A stretch of 64,000 bases of DNA from Rhizobium sp. Leaf371 (GTDB lineage: Bacteria; Pseudomonadota; Alphaproteobacteria; Rhizobiales; Rhizobiaceae). Below, piece by piece: positions 1-8,711 of the stretch. Both the position numbers and the translations under genes were made by a program. A model generated the notes under the pieces. It saw only the letters and a list, made by a program, of their open reading frames with translations, did not search any database and was not told the DNA's origin. Positions within the stretch are counted from its first letter, which is position 1. Each line of letters begins with the position of its first letter. The stretch is taken from assembly GCF_001424045.1 (NCBI RefSeq), contig NZ_LMQB01000029.1, positions 62,995 through 126,994 on the forward strand, in the 5' to 3' direction.

Positions 1-919
1 GCCCGTCGGCAAGACCGGATGTCGCCAGCGCCATCGCCTCGGCCCGCAAACGGTCGCTTTCGGCGATCCGCGCCGCCTCGATCTCGCCTGCACTGCGGGA
101 GGCTGCGGCGTCCTGTTCCAGCTGGCGGGCACGCAGGCCGTTGTCCTTGAACACCTGCACGGCCTTGGCCATGCCGCCGATCTCGTCGCGGCGGTCGATG
201 CCGGCGACATCGGCGTCGAGCTTGCCCTCAGCCAGCGTTTCCATCGTCTGCGAGAGACCCTTGATCGGGCGGACCAGCCAGGCCCGGATGGCGAGGTACC
301 CCGCCAGCATGACGACCAGCAGACCACCGACGACCATGCCGACCGTCTTCAGAATGGTCGTTGCGGCCGTTGCCGACAGCGCGTCGCTGACCTTTGCCGC
401 GCCGTCGGAAATCTCGCTCGCCAGCGCGCTGAGACGGGGGGTCATGGCGGCGAAGGCCGGCTGGCACTCGGCGAGGTATTTCGCCTGCGAGGCGCTGATC
501 TCCGCGTCGGACGTCGCTGCACGGGCCGCAGCGATCGCCGGCGCGCATGTGGTCTCGATGACGGCCACGCTGGCGGCTTTCAGCGTCGCGATCTCCGTCT
601 TCTCCGGCAGCGCGGTTGCAGCGGCGTCGATGAAGGTGACGAAGGCGGCCTTGTTGGTTTCCAGCTCCTTGGCAGCGGCATCGTTGGCCTGCCTGGTCCG
701 GGCAATCAGCAAGTCGCCGATCGACGCCCGGATCGCCTGCAGGCTGCGATTGGAGCGGGCAATGCTGAGGGCGGCTGACTGCTCGCCGGAAATCAGCCCG
801 GAATAATCCGTGTTGATCGCCGATATCTGGCGTGCCGAATAGAGTGTCGTCGCCAACGAGAACAGGCCGAAACCGGCCATGATCAGCAGGAATTTTCCGA
901 TAATCGAAATGTGTTTCAC
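1..919 (-). CDS. Methyl-accepting chemotaxis protein, N-terminal part (runs off window start)
   Basis: Chemoreceptor that would sense ligands in the periplasm and signal to CheA/CheW. The gene reads on the minus strand from a GTG at 919, preceded by a good GGAGGAAA ribosome site, and is still open at base 1, so the C-terminal signalling domain is outside the window. The visible 306 residues begin VKHISIIGKFLLIMAG. They show a first membrane helix at about residues 8-27, a helical periplasmic domain of about 160 residues, a second membrane helix (about 190-212, ending in RAWLVRPIKG) and a HAMP linker containing RRDEIGGMAKAVQVFK. This is the order of class I receptors with a four-helix-bundle sensor. 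It is divergent from the binding-protein gene at 1417. The ligand cannot be read from sequence. Confidence 0.88.
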   Translation of the reverse strand, partial: MKHISIIGKFLLIMAGFGLFSLATTLYSARQISAINTDYSGLISGEQSAALSIARSNRSLQAIRASIGDLLIARTRQANDAAAKELETNKAAFVTFIDAAATALPEKTEIATLKAASVAVIETTCAPAIAAARAATSDAEISASQAKYLAECQPAFAAMTPRLSALASEISDGAAKVSDALSATAATTILKTVGMVVGGLLVVMLAGYLAIRAWLVRPIKGLSQTMETLAEGKLDADVAGIDRRDEIGGMAKAVQVFKDNGLRARQLEQDAAASRSAGEIEAARIAESDRLRAEAMALATSGLADG

Positions 920-1416
920 GTCTGTTTCCTCCCGGAGCGAAATGTCCATTGAAGGCTGACCGCTAGCAAATCATATGCCGGGGCGACCCCTGTCGCGTCG
1001 TTCGGTCAAAGGTGAACCAAAGCACGCGCCACGAAGCACGGACCAGACGCATCATCTCGCCGAGGCCGTAGCAAATGCTTTACCAGTACATGCTTAATTA
1101 TTTCTGAAACATATTCTTTACCAAGAGCGGCATCGTCTCTGGCATCGCTGGTCCAAGCCTGCGATCCGGCTTCCGGTCACGATGCTGTGAGATGTCGCTC
1201 CCGAACAGCCCGCCCTTCCGGTCATCGTCTTGCGCGACAGAGCGAATGTTTTTAGAAATCTGACGCTTAACGCTGCGAGCCAAACATGGCCGCAGCGCGG
1301 GCCGGGGGCCACGCCCTCGTGTCCCTCCGGGTCGAATGCGCGGCATTCGAGCGAGGGCAAGGCCCGGTGCATCATCACCCCGCGGACTGGGAGGCCCGCG
1401 TTCCAAGGAGACGGAC
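920..1416. other. Divergent intergenic region with AT-rich promoter zone and structured leader
   Basis: This 497-base gap separates a leftward chemoreceptor from a rightward binding-protein gene and must hold both promoters. An AT-rich stretch lies at about 1075-1130. A large inverted-repeat structure lies at 1306-1365 (listed separately). The open frames here look like shadows; none has a convincing ribosome site. Confidence 0.5.
1306..1365 (+). promoter_or_regulatory. Long imperfect hairpin in the leader of the binding-protein gene
   Basis: Three nested complementary pairs are visible: GGGCC (1306-1310) with GGCCC (1361-1365), GCCCTCG (1313-1319) with CGAGGGC (1352-1358), and TCGAATGC (1332-1339) with GCATTCGA (1343-1350) around a 3-base loop. 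If the mRNA starts upstream, this would be a strong stem about 50 bases before the start codon at 1417. It has no T-run, so it is not a standard terminator. An attenuator, stability element or protein site are possible; the role is inferred only from structure. Confidence 0.45.
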
Positions 1417-2532
1417 ATGAGTTTCAAGACAATCACCGCGGCGCTGGCCGCCACGCTCGCCTTTTCGCCGCTCGCGGCACCCGCCGCTTTCGCCGATATC
1501 ACCGTCGGCCTCGTCGCCCCGCTCACCGGCCCGGTCGCGGCCATCGGCGCGCAGATCAAGAACGGCGCGGAAACCGCCGTCGAGGAGATCAACAAGAAGG
1601 GCGGCGTCAATGGCGAAAAGCTCGTGCTGAAGATCGCCGACGACGCCGGCGAGCCGAAGCAGGGCGTTTCCGCCGCCAACCAGCTGATCGCCGACAACAT
1701 CCGCTTCGTCGTCGGTCCGGTCACCTCGGGCGTCTCGATCCCCGCCTCCGTCGCCTTTGCGGAGAACGGCACGCTGATGGTGACCCCGACCGCGACATCG
1801 CCGGAGCTGACCGCGCGCGGCCTGACCACCGTCTTCCGCACCTGCGGCCGCGACGACCAGCAGGCCGATGTGGCGGCAAAATACGTCGTCGCCAACTTCA
1901 AGGACAAGAAGATCGCGATCCTCAACGACAAGGGCCAATACGGAAAGGGCCTTGCCGACGCGTTCAAGGCCTCGCTCAACGCGGCCGGCGTCACGGAGAT
2001 CTTCAACGACGCGCTGACCGCCGGCGACAAGGATTTCAGCGCGCTCGTCACCCGCATGAAGGCGGACGGCGTGGAGGTTCTCTATTTCGGCGGCTACCAT
2101 CCGGAAGCCGGGCTTCTGGTACGCCAGATGAAGGATGCCGGCCTCTCCGTGCAGCTGATCGCCGGCGACGGTCTGTCGAACAGCGAATTCATCGCCACCG
2201 GCGGCGATGACGCCAACGGCACGATCTACACCAATGCCGCCGACGCGCTGAAGAACGCCGACAGCAAGGCCGCCGCCGATGCGCTCACGGCGAGGAAGAT
2301 CCCGGTCGAGGCCTTCACCCTCAACGCCTATGCCGCGGTCGAGGTCATCGCCGCGGGCATCGCCAAGGCCGGCAGCACCGACGATGCGGAAGCGGTGTCG
2401 CAGGCGCTGAAGGATGGCACCCCGATCAAGACCGCGATCGGCGACCTGACCTATGGCGAGACCGGTGACCTCACCTCGCAGAGCTTCTCGGTCTACAAAT
2501 GGGAAGCCGGCAAGACCGTCGCCGTGGAATAA
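1417..2532 (+). CDS. Branched-chain amino acid-type ABC transporter substrate-binding protein
   Basis: Periplasmic binding protein of the LivK/LivJ (type I fold, Peripla_BP_6) family, 371 residues. The ATG at 1417 follows AAGGAG at a normal distance. A Sec signal peptide spans about residues 1-27, with likely cleavage after AAFA, followed by the family start [15 protein letters not shown]. Other family blocks include [29 protein letters not shown] and [16 protein letters not shown]. No LivHMGF permease or ATPase genes are adjacent; chemoreceptors lie on both sides. It may feed a distant transporter or present ligand to a chemoreceptor, which is inference. A rho-independent terminator follows directly. 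Confidence 0.93.
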   Translation: MSFKTITAALAATLAFSPLAAPAAFADITVGLVAPLTGPVAAIGAQIKNGAETAVEEINKKGGVNGEKLVLKIADDAGEPKQGVSAANQLIADNIRFVVGPVTSGVSIPASVAFAENGTLMVTPTATSPELTARGLTTVFRTCGRDDQQADVAAKYVVANFKDKKIAILNDKGQYGKGLADAFKASLNAAGVTEIFNDALTAGDKDFSALVTRMKADGVEVLYFGGYHPEAGLLVRQMKDAGLSVQLIAGDGLSNSEFIATGGDDANGTIYTNAADALKNADSKAAADALTARKIPVEAFTLNAYAAVEVIAAGIAKAGSTDDAEAVSQALKDGTPIKTAIGDLTYGETGDLTSQSFSVYKWEAGKTVAVE

Positions 2533-2564
2533 TCCACCTCGACATCCGGCTGGACAGGACGAGC

Positions 2565-2589
2565 AACGGGCGCCTCACGGGCGCCCGTT
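2565..2589 (+). terminator. Rho-independent terminator after binding-protein gene
   Basis: AACGGGCGCC and GGCGCCCGTT form a 10-bp stem with a 5-base loop (TCACG), running into a short T tract, 32 bases after the stop codon. Confidence 0.8.
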
Positions 2590-2624
2590 TGCGTTGGTGC
2601 GCTTTTCGCGGGCCACAGCCCCCC

Positions 2625-2663
2625 GCGCGAAACCCCAGCGCGAAACCCTAGGGCGAAACCCAA
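2625..2663. repeat. Tandem repeat, three 13-bp units
   Basis: Three consecutive 13-base copies based on GCGCGAAACCC(C/T)A, at 2625-2637, 2638-2650 and 2651-2663, the last beginning GGG instead of GCG. The array lies between the terminator at 2589 and the promoter region of the chemoreceptor gene at 2873. Its function is unknown; replication slippage is a sufficient explanation. Confidence 0.7.
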
Positions 2664-2872
2664 GCGCACGGGCAGAAATGGACCCGCTACACACGTGGGG
2701 GTTCTTCTCGATCCGCGTTTACATCTTCTTATCGTATTTCAGGTATCACGCATGTTATCGGTGATCAGACGGGTCCGTCCCCTCGCGGCTCTGACGTCGT
2801 GCCCACTACGGTTGATCTATCGTCTGCCCCCGACCCCGTCGTCAGCACAAGATAAACGAATAGCGAGCTGCC

Positions 2873-4831
2873 ATGTCCTCCTTCAACAACCTCCGTATCC
2901 TCACGAAGATTGCCGCGACCCTCTCCCTTCTGATCCTGATCGCCATCGGCGTCAGCTATTCCAGCTATGCCTCGCTCACCAAGCTCGAGCAGACGGCCGC
3001 CATGACGGATCACACCTACAAGGTCATCAATGCGCTGAACGGCATCACCGCCGGAATGGTCGATCAGGAAACCGGCCTGCGTGGCTACCTGGTCTCGGCC
3101 AACGAAGCCTTCCTGGCGCCCCAGAAGGGCGGCCTCGAGGCCTATGCCAAACATCTGAAAGCCGTTCGCACCCTCACCTCGGACAATCCGGCGCAGCAGA
3201 AGCGCCTCGACACGCTCGAATCCTTCGTCGCCACCTGGCACGAGAAGATCGCGACGCCCGAGCTCGCTCTGATGGCGAACCCGGCGACGCGTGATCAGGC
3301 CCGTGCGATCGCGGCGAGCGGCGCCGGCAAGGCCTCGATGGACGGTATCCGCGCCACCGTGGCCGAGATGGTCGATGTCGAATCGAGCCTTCTGGGCGAG
3401 CGTGCCGCAGCGGCCGAGGCCGCAGCCTCATCCGGTCGCCTCACCAATATCGCCGGCGGCGCCGGCATGCTGCTGGTCTCGCTTCTCGCCCTCATCGTCC
3501 TGAACGTCGCGCTCGTTCGCCCCGTGCGCGGCATGAACGACGCCATGCGCGAACTGGCCGCGGGACGCACCGACATCGCCATCCCCGGTGCCGGACGCGC
3601 CGACGAAATCGGCGAAATGTCCGGTGCCGTCGAGGTCTTCCGCCAGGCGGCGATCGTCAACGCGCAGCTGGAGCGGGATGCGGAAGCCGCCCGCCGGCAG
3701 GCCGAGGCCGACCGCGTCCGCCTGACGGCCGAGGCGGAAGCCGCCGCCCAGCGACGCCTGAACGAGGCGACATCGGGTCTTGCCAGCGGCCTGCGGCGGC
3801 TCGCCTCCGGCGACCTGACGTTCCAGCTCGAAGAGCCCTTCTCGCCGGACTTCGAAGCGCTGCGCCACGATCTCAACAATGCCGTCAGCCAGCTCGGCGA
3901 AACCCTCCGCTCGGTCGCGCAGGCCGCCGGTTCGATCGACGGCGGCAGCCAGGAGATCAGCCGCGGTGCGGACGATCTCTCCAAGCGCACGGAACAGCAG
4001 GCGGCGTCGCTCGAGGAAACCGCCGCCGCGCTCGACCAGATTACGGCCAACGTCTCGAACTCGTCCAAGCGTGCCGAGGAAGCCCGGGCCGTCGCGGTGC
4101 AGGCCAATGCCAGCGCCAGCCAGTCCGGCCAGGTGGTCGCCCAGGCGGTCGATGCGATGGGCAAGATCGAGGCGTCTTCGAACGAGGTGTCGAACATCAT
4201 CGGCGTCATCGACGAAATCGCCTTCCAGACCAACCTTCTCGCGCTGAATGCCGGCGTCGAGGCGGCACGGGCAGGCGAAGCCGGCAAGGGCTTTGCGGTG
4301 GTCGCCCAGGAGGTGCGCGAACTGGCGCAACGCTCGGCAAAGGCCGCCAAGGAAATCAAGGAACTCATCCGCAACTCCTCGGTCGAGGTCAGGAACGGCG
4401 TGCAGCTGGTCAGCGAGACGGGCAAGGCCCTGCAGACCATCGAGGGCTACATCGTCACCATCAACACCCATATGGACTCGATCGCCACCTCGGCGCGCGA
4501 ACAGTCGGTCGGTCTCAGCGAGGTCAACATCGCCGTCAACCAGATGGATCAGGTGACCCAGCAGAACGCCGCCATGGTCGAGGAAACCAGCGCTGCCGGC
4601 ATGACGCTCGCCACCGAGAGCAGCAGGCTGCGCCAGCTCATCGGCCAGTTCGCCCTGGGCGACGGCGGTTCGCCGATCCAGGCGCTGCGCCAGACCGCCG
4701 CCAGCATGAAGGCCGCGAACGCGTCGCAGCGCGCCCCGGCTCCCGCACAATCCCGTCCGCGCAAGGTCGCGGGCGCAACGGCCGGCACGGCCAGCATGGC
4801 CGCCGCGAACGAAGGATGGAAGGAATTCTGA
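2873..4831 (+). CDS. Methyl-accepting chemotaxis protein with CHASE3-type sensor
   Basis: Chemoreceptor of 652 residues. Order: membrane helix (about 11-31), periplasmic domain with the CHASE3 signature [14 protein letters not shown] (62-75), second helix (about 194-215), HAMP with [15 protein letters not shown] (242-256), a coiled-coil linker with a second HAMP-like segment (about 295-345), and the cytoplasmic signalling hairpin whose tip contains [21 protein letters not shown] (split around 448-468). The last five residues, GWKEF, match the W-x-x-F tether that recruits CheR and CheB in other receptors. The stop overlaps the start of the following cheW gene (TGATG), so the two are translationally coupled. 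The ribosome site is weak. Confidence 0.95.
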   Translation: MSSFNNLRILTKIAATLSLLILIAIGVSYSSYASLTKLEQTAAMTDHTYKVINALNGITAGMVDQETGLRGYLVSANEAFLAPQKGGLEAYAKHLKAVRTLTSDNPAQQKRLDTLESFVATWHEKIATPELALMANPATRDQARAIAASGAGKASMDGIRATVAEMVDVESSLLGERAAAAEAAASSGRLTNIAGGAGMLLVSLLALIVLNVALVRPVRGMNDAMRELAAGRTDIAIPGAGRADEIGEMSGAVEVFRQAAIVNAQLERDAEAARRQAEADRVRLTAEAEAAAQRRLNEATSGLASGLRRLASGDLTFQLEEPFSPDFEALRHDLNNAVSQLGETLRSVAQAAGSIDGGSQEISRGADDLSKRTEQQAASLEETAAALDQITANVSNSSKRAEEARAVAVQANASASQSGQVVAQAVDAMGKIEASSNEVSNIIGVIDEIAFQTNLLALNAGVEAARAGEAGKGFAVVAQEVRELAQRSAKAAKEIKELIRNSSVEVRNGVQLVSETGKALQTIEGYIVTINTHMDSIATSAREQSVGLSEVNIAVNQMDQVTQQNAAMVEETSAAGMTLATESSRLRQLIGQFALGDGGSPIQALRQTAASMKAANASQRAPAPAQSRPRKVAGATAGTASMAAANEGWKEF

Positions 4832-5298
4832 TGCGTGACACGACCACCAACGGCATGCTCGAAATCATCGCATTCCGGCTTCACGAGCAGGAATTCTGCG
4901 TCCGCACGGTGACCATCCGCGAAATTCGCGGCTGGGCACCGGCAACCCCCATCCCGCAGGCGCCGCCGGAAGTTCTCGGCGTCATGAACCTGCGCGGCAC
5001 GGTCATTCCGGTGATCAACCTCGCGCTCAAGCTCGGCATGCGGGGGGCCGAGCCGACCGAGCGCAGCGCCATCGTCGTCACCGAGGTGCACGGCATGGCC
5101 ATGGGGCTGCTGGTCGATCAGGTCTCGGACATTCTGATGATCCCGGCCGATCTTCTCCAGCCGGTTCCCGATGTCACCACCTCGGCCGCGACCGCCTATT
5201 CCGACGGCATCATCGTCCAGCCGACCGGCATGATCTGCTTCCTCAATCTGGAACGCATGTTCAACCGGAGCGAGACCGAACTGATGGCGGCGGCTTGA
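4831..5298 (+). CDS. cheW: Chemotaxis coupling protein CheW
   Basis: CheW links chemoreceptors to the histidine kinase CheA. The 155-residue protein is one CheW domain: EIIAFRLHEQEFCVRTVTIREI at the start (split at about residues 10-31), the conserved NLRGTVIPVINL block, and LVDQVSDILMIP. The start at 4831 overlaps the upstream receptor stop and uses AAGGA inside the receptor gene; an in-frame ATG at 4816 is less likely. Pairing with a single receptor and no cheA nearby suggests it joins a chromosomal array. Confidence 0.95.
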   Translation: MRDTTTNGMLEIIAFRLHEQEFCVRTVTIREIRGWAPATPIPQAPPEVLGVMNLRGTVIPVINLALKLGMRGAEPTERSAIVVTEVHGMAMGLLVDQVSDILMIPADLLQPVPDVTTSAATAYSDGIIVQPTGMICFLNLERMFNRSETELMAAA

Positions 5299-5421
5299 GA
5301 GAAGCCGTCCTCCCGGCCGATCGAGCCCTTGTTTTCACGCAGCTCCGGATGCAAAAGCGCGTCGCACTGTCGCGGGATTTGCTCTAGAAGGCGGATTTTA
5401 CCCGCATCTGGAGACGATCGC

Positions 5422-5667
5422 TTGAGCAATGACTGGAACAAGGGTGTGTCGCTCGCGCTGGAAGGACCCGGCACGTTCACCACCATCACCAACAATCAGC
5501 AGGCCTCCTGGGCCCTGATCGAAGACTGGCCTCTGGAAGACGGGCCGGCGCTCGACGCCGCGCTTCTGACGCTCGAGGCCGCGATGAAGGGCAAAAAGTC
5601 GGCGGAAGCCGCCCGGCTGTCCTTCATCGCCGCCGCGCACGAGGCGGGGATCGAGATCAGGGACTAG
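5422..5667 (+). CDS. DUF982 domain protein
   Basis: Small protein of 81 residues matching the DUF982 family, which is common in Rhizobiaceae plasmids and has no settled function. Typical blocks are SWALIEDWPLEDGPALDAAL and the helical AMKGKKSAEAARLSFIAAA. The start is taken at TTG 5422, about 9 bases after GGAG; no ATG lies nearer in frame. It stands alone between cheW and a convergent gene, so context gives no clue. Confidence 0.75.
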   Translation: MSNDWNKGVSLALEGPGTFTTITNNQQASWALIEDWPLEDGPALDAALLTLEAAMKGKKSAEAARLSFIAAAHEAGIEIRD

Positions 5668-5697
5668 ACCGGGCGGCCGCTTGACGTCGATTGCGCC

Positions 5698-6315
5698 TTA
5701 CATCGGCGGCTGGACGCCATTGGTGCCGACCACGACGCGACTGCTGGAGATCGTGCCGTCGGCGGCTTTCTCGGACGGGACGAACACGGTCGCACCGCTC
5801 TTCAGGTCCGCCTCGACGGCCGGCGCGAAGGTGACGACCGGCGTGCCCGCGGGAATGGAGATCTTCTTTTCCTTGCCCTTGTAGGTCACGGTCACCGTCT
5901 GGCCGTCCACCGCCTTGACGGCATTGGCGACGGTGGCGTTGGTCATGGAGCTGTTGGGCTTCAGATCCCAGGCATAGCTCCCCTCGCCCGTGCCCTTCAT
6001 GGCCGCGGGGAAGATCAGCACTTCGAGCGCGCCGTCGCCGCCCTCCGCCGTCGGCAGCGAGGCGATGCCGACGAAATCGCCGGTCTTGATGTCGTCGATC
6101 GAGGCCTTGGCGACGCTGGAAACCTTCCAGCCGTCCTTCAGCAGGATCGTCGCGTCGGTCCCCTCGCGGGTCTTGACCGACAGCGTGTTGCCCTCAAGGC
6201 TTTCCACGGTGCCGCGCACGCGGATCTGGTCGGCCGCCTGGACGGTCGTGCCGAGCAGGGCCGCCAGGGCGATACCGGCGAGCGCTGCGGTGCTGATGTT
6301 CGAGACGTAGGTCAT
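5698..6315 (-). CDS. Exported DUF5666-like OB-fold protein, function unknown
   Basis: Protein of 205 residues with an N-terminal signal peptide (about 1-28, ending TTVQAA). The body has two beta-rich segments of the kind seen in DUF5666/OB-like periplasmic proteins: RGTVESLEGNTLSVKTREG (about 34-52) and KAVDGQTVTVTYKGKEKKI. No catalytic motif is visible. It is downstream of and co-oriented with the sulfite-oxidase-like gene (gap 140 bases), so it may belong to the same stress module; that link is inference. The start at 6315 follows AAGGAAT. Confidence 0.72.
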   Translation of the reverse strand: MTYVSNISTAALAGIALAALLGTTVQAADQIRVRGTVESLEGNTLSVKTREGTDATILLKDGWKVSSVAKASIDDIKTGDFVGIASLPTAEGGDGALEVLIFPAAMKGTGEGSYAWDLKPNSSMTNATVANAVKAVDGQTVTVTYKGKEKKISIPAGTPVVTFAPAVEADLKSGATVFVPSEKAADGTISSSRVVVGTNGVQPPM

Positions 6316-6455
6316 GTGTCATTCCTTATTCATCCACTGTCGTCAGGTCCGGCGCATGCGGGGGGTTATCCACCGGTTCCGCTGGGCGTCTCTCTGGGAG
6401 AAATGACAATCCATCTCCCGAAAAAACGAACGAAAACACATTCATCAAGGGTCCG

Positions 6456-7232
6456 TCAGATCCCGGCATACCATTCGTAGCCGCGATCCTCCCAGAAGCC
6501 GCCATTGCCGCCATAGAACGTCTTCAGATCGGCGACGGCCTCGATGCGCATGAGATATTTCGCCTGCTTGTAGCCGAGTTGCCGCTCGACCCTCAGCCGC
6601 AGCGGCGCGCCGTGCGGCACTTCGAGATCGCGGCCGTTCATGGCATAGGCAAGGATGGTCTGGGGGTGGAAGGCATCGACGAGGTCGATGCTCTCGTAAT
6701 ACCAGCCGCTGCCGTCGAGCGTCTTTTCGTATTCGTCGGCACAATGGAACACGATGTAGCGGGCCTCCTTCTTCAGGCCCGCGGCCTTCAGCACCGCGCC
6801 GAGCGGCACGCCGGTCCACTGGCCGATGGCGCTCCAGCCCTCGACGCAATCGTGCCGCGTGATCTGCGTGCGCGCCGGCATCGCCTTCAGGGCGGCAAGC
6901 GACAGGCTAGCCGGATGCTCGACCAGCCCGCCGATCTTCAGCTGCCATTGTGCAAATCCGCCGGCGAGCAGCGCCTGGTACTCGGCACCGTCCGGCATGG
7001 TGCTGCCATTGGCGCGGAAGGTCGGCGAGAGATCTTCGGCGCGAAACTCGCGGGCGAGTGCCGTATCGCCGATGAGAAAGCGCTGCGTTCCCATGGTCAG
7101 GCGCTCGGCCATGCGGATGACGGACTGGACGTTGCCATCCTCCGCAAGCCCGTCGCAGCCGGTCAGGCCGAGGGCCGAGGCGGTGAGCGTCGAGCCGATC
7201 AGAAACCGGCGGCGGGTCAGAAGGCTGGTCAT
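6456..7232 (-). CDS. Tat-exported molybdopterin-dependent oxidoreductase (sulfite oxidase/MsrP-like)
   Basis: A 258-residue enzyme of the sulfite oxidase molybdopterin-domain superfamily. It opens with a Tat motif (TRRRFLIGS, residues 6-14) and a lipobox-like LGLTGC at 21-26, so it is probably a periplasmic lipoprotein. The conserved cysteine that binds molybdenum is in RHDCVEGWSAIGQW (Cys129). Further family blocks are VPHGAPLRLRVERQLGYK and GGFWEDRGYEWYAGI. There is no heme domain; the membrane cytochrome b gene immediately upstream overlaps it by 4 bases and is the likely electron partner. The substrate may be sulfite or an oxidised sulfur compound and cannot be fixed from sequence. Confidence 0.88.
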   Translation of the reverse strand: MTSLLTRRRFLIGSTLTASALGLTGCDGLAEDGNVQSVIRMAERLTMGTQRFLIGDTALAREFRAEDLSPTFRANGSTMPDGAEYQALLAGGFAQWQLKIGGLVEHPASLSLAALKAMPARTQITRHDCVEGWSAIGQWTGVPLGAVLKAAGLKKEARYIVFHCADEYEKTLDGSGWYYESIDLVDAFHPQTILAYAMNGRDLEVPHGAPLRLRVERQLGYKQAKYLMRIEAVADLKTFYGGNGGFWEDRGYEWYAGI

Positions 7233-8104
7233 GGCGCGATCTCCGATGCTATTGACGCCGATGCCGGCGATGGTTCCGTGCGGATCGCGTAACGACCGGT
7301 GATCATCGAGCGCATGTTGTTGACGACGCCGGAGGCGAGCACCATCGCGATATGGACGAGCACGAAAGCAACGAGTGAGGTGGCGAAGAGGAAATGCAGC
7401 GTGCGGGCCGACTGCCGGCCGCCGAAAAGATCCAGCAGCCAGGGCGCAAAGGCGTTGAAGCCCGGCGACATGGTCAGGCCGGTCAGGATCATGCCGGGAA
7501 GCATCAGGAAGATGACGGCGAGATAGGTGAGCTTCTGAAGCGCATTGTAATGCCGCGCCTTTTCGCCCGTGGGAAACCGCAGCCGGGCATGGTCGGCGAT
7601 CTCGTGCCCGAGATGGGAAGGCGCCAGCTCGGCTCGGGTCGGCAGGAGGTCGCGCCGGAAATGACGCGAGACCAGGCCATAGGCGAGATAGACCAGACCG
7701 TTGAGAACGAAGGCCCAGGCGAAGAAGAAGTGCCAGCGCCGGCCGGTGGCGAGATCCTGATAGCTCGGGAGCGTGATCCAGGCCGGAAAGCCGCGCACGG
7801 TCGGCTCGCCATCGACAGTGGACACGCCGAGCACGCCCGTGGTGTCAAGCGAGAGGCTGCCGATGCGCGTCACGCCCTTCAGCGCGCCGTCATTGTCGAC
7901 GGCCTGCAGGGAGAGCACGGCCGGATCGTCGTCGGCACCGTACTGGCCCCAATAGAGCGAGGGATGCGCATTGAAGATCTGCAATCCGCTGAAGAGCAGC
8001 ACCGTCATGGCGAGCACGTTCAGCCAGTGCGACAGGCGCACGGTCAGGCTGTGACGGCGGATCAGCGTCCGCTGGCCGGATGGGGTGGAAGATGAGCCGA
8101 ACAT
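7229..8104 (-). CDS. Cytochrome b561-type membrane subunit
   Basis: Integral membrane di-heme cytochrome b of 291 residues, the likely quinone-side partner of the molybdoenzyme encoded next (4-bp overlap). Four or more hydrophobic helices are visible, with candidate heme histidines in RRHSLTVRLSHWLN, in the RRWHFFFAWAF helix, and in LHFLFATSLVAFVLVHIAM. The start at 8104 is chosen over an upstream in-frame start at 8233 because GGAGGGAAC lies at good spacing and the hydrophobic core begins soon after. A periplasmic loop of about 90 residues between helices 1 and 2 is longer than in minimal cytochrome b561. Confidence 0.87.
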   Translation of the reverse strand: MFGSSSTPSGQRTLIRRHSLTVRLSHWLNVLAMTVLLFSGLQIFNAHPSLYWGQYGADDDPAVLSLQAVDNDGALKGVTRIGSLSLDTTGVLGVSTVDGEPTVRGFPAWITLPSYQDLATGRRWHFFFAWAFVLNGLVYLAYGLVSRHFRRDLLPTRAELAPSHLGHEIADHARLRFPTGEKARHYNALQKLTYLAVIFLMLPGMILTGLTMSPGFNAFAPWLLDLFGGRQSARTLHFLFATSLVAFVLVHIAMVLASGVVNNMRSMITGRYAIRTEPSPASASIASEIAP

Positions 8105-8247
8105 GACGTTCCCTCCGAGGTCGGCGATATCGGGACGATCTCCAGGCCCTGCCTTGCGGATGTGAAGGCGGGCCGGAACCGTCGTTCCCCGGCTCGTGAT
8201 ATCGTGTACGAAGCGGGGAACGACGAGGATCACTGCGGCGGCGATGC

Positions 8248-8529
8248 CTACATGGCGTCGCAGTCCTTCATCATGTCGGCCTTCTTCATGCTGTCCTTTT
8301 CCATGCCCGCCTTGTGGGCGCAGTCGGCCTTGGTGCCCTTCATGGCATCCGGTTTCATGGCATCGTTTTTCATGGCGGCGGGCTTCATGGCATCGGTCTT
8401 CATGCTGTCCGTCTTCATCGCGTCCGGCTTCTTCATGGCGTCGGTGGCGGTTTCGGCCTGCGCCGCGCCGAACGAGAGAGCGAGGCCGAGAAATGCGGCG
8501 GCGGTGACGGCGATGATGCGATGGGTCAT
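8248..8529 (-). CDS. Pentapeptide MXKDX repeat protein
   Basis: A 93-residue exported protein: signal peptide (about 1-25, ending GAAQA), then a low-complexity tail of five-residue repeats such as DAMKT, DSMKT, DAMKP and DAMKK, with two cysteines near the C-terminus. It fits the family named pentapeptide MXKDX repeat protein, whose function is unknown. Methionine and aspartate richness would suit metal binding or methionine oxidation, which is inference. The start at 8529 follows AGGAGA; a longer frame to 8622 crosses the ECF promoter and is rejected. It is preceded by a GTAACC-N16-CGAA promoter. Confidence 0.85.
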   Translation of the reverse strand: MTHRIIAVTAAAFLGLALSFGAAQAETATDAMKKPDAMKTDSMKTDAMKPAAMKNDAMKPDAMKGTKADCAHKAGMEKDSMKKADMMKDCDAM

Positions 8530-8587
8530 GATGGATCTCCTCTTGAGGTGCAGGACGCGGACTGCGTCGATGCTCACGGAAAGCTCA

Positions 8588-8613
8588 TTCGGACGGAAGC
8601 CCGATCCGGTTAC
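8588..8613 (-). promoter_or_regulatory. ECF sigma (ECF16/SigF-like) promoter for the MXKDX gene
   Basis: On the minus strand GTAACC (8613-8608) is followed after exactly 16 bases by CGAA (8591-8588). This is the promoter form reported for SigF/NrsF-type ECF factors. It lies about 60 bases before the MXKDX start and could also serve the downstream cytochrome and molybdoenzyme genes. Confidence 0.7.
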
Positions 8614-8670
8614 AGCCATCACGCGGACGTGATCACGCTGGAAATTCGCTCGCTTTTTTCGAAAAGCGCT

Positions 8671-8696
8671 GTAACCGTTTCGACGTTTCCCCGTAT
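8671..8696 (+). promoter_or_regulatory. Candidate autoregulatory ECF promoter of the sigma gene
   Basis: GTAACC (8671-8676) is followed by CGTAT (8692-8696) with a 15-base spacer, 15 bases before the sigma start codon. It shares the -35 element of the divergent MXKDX promoter, which points to self-activation. The -10 is less typical than CGAA. Confidence 0.55.
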
Positions 8697-8711
8697 GAGC
8701 CCTTCAGAGAC

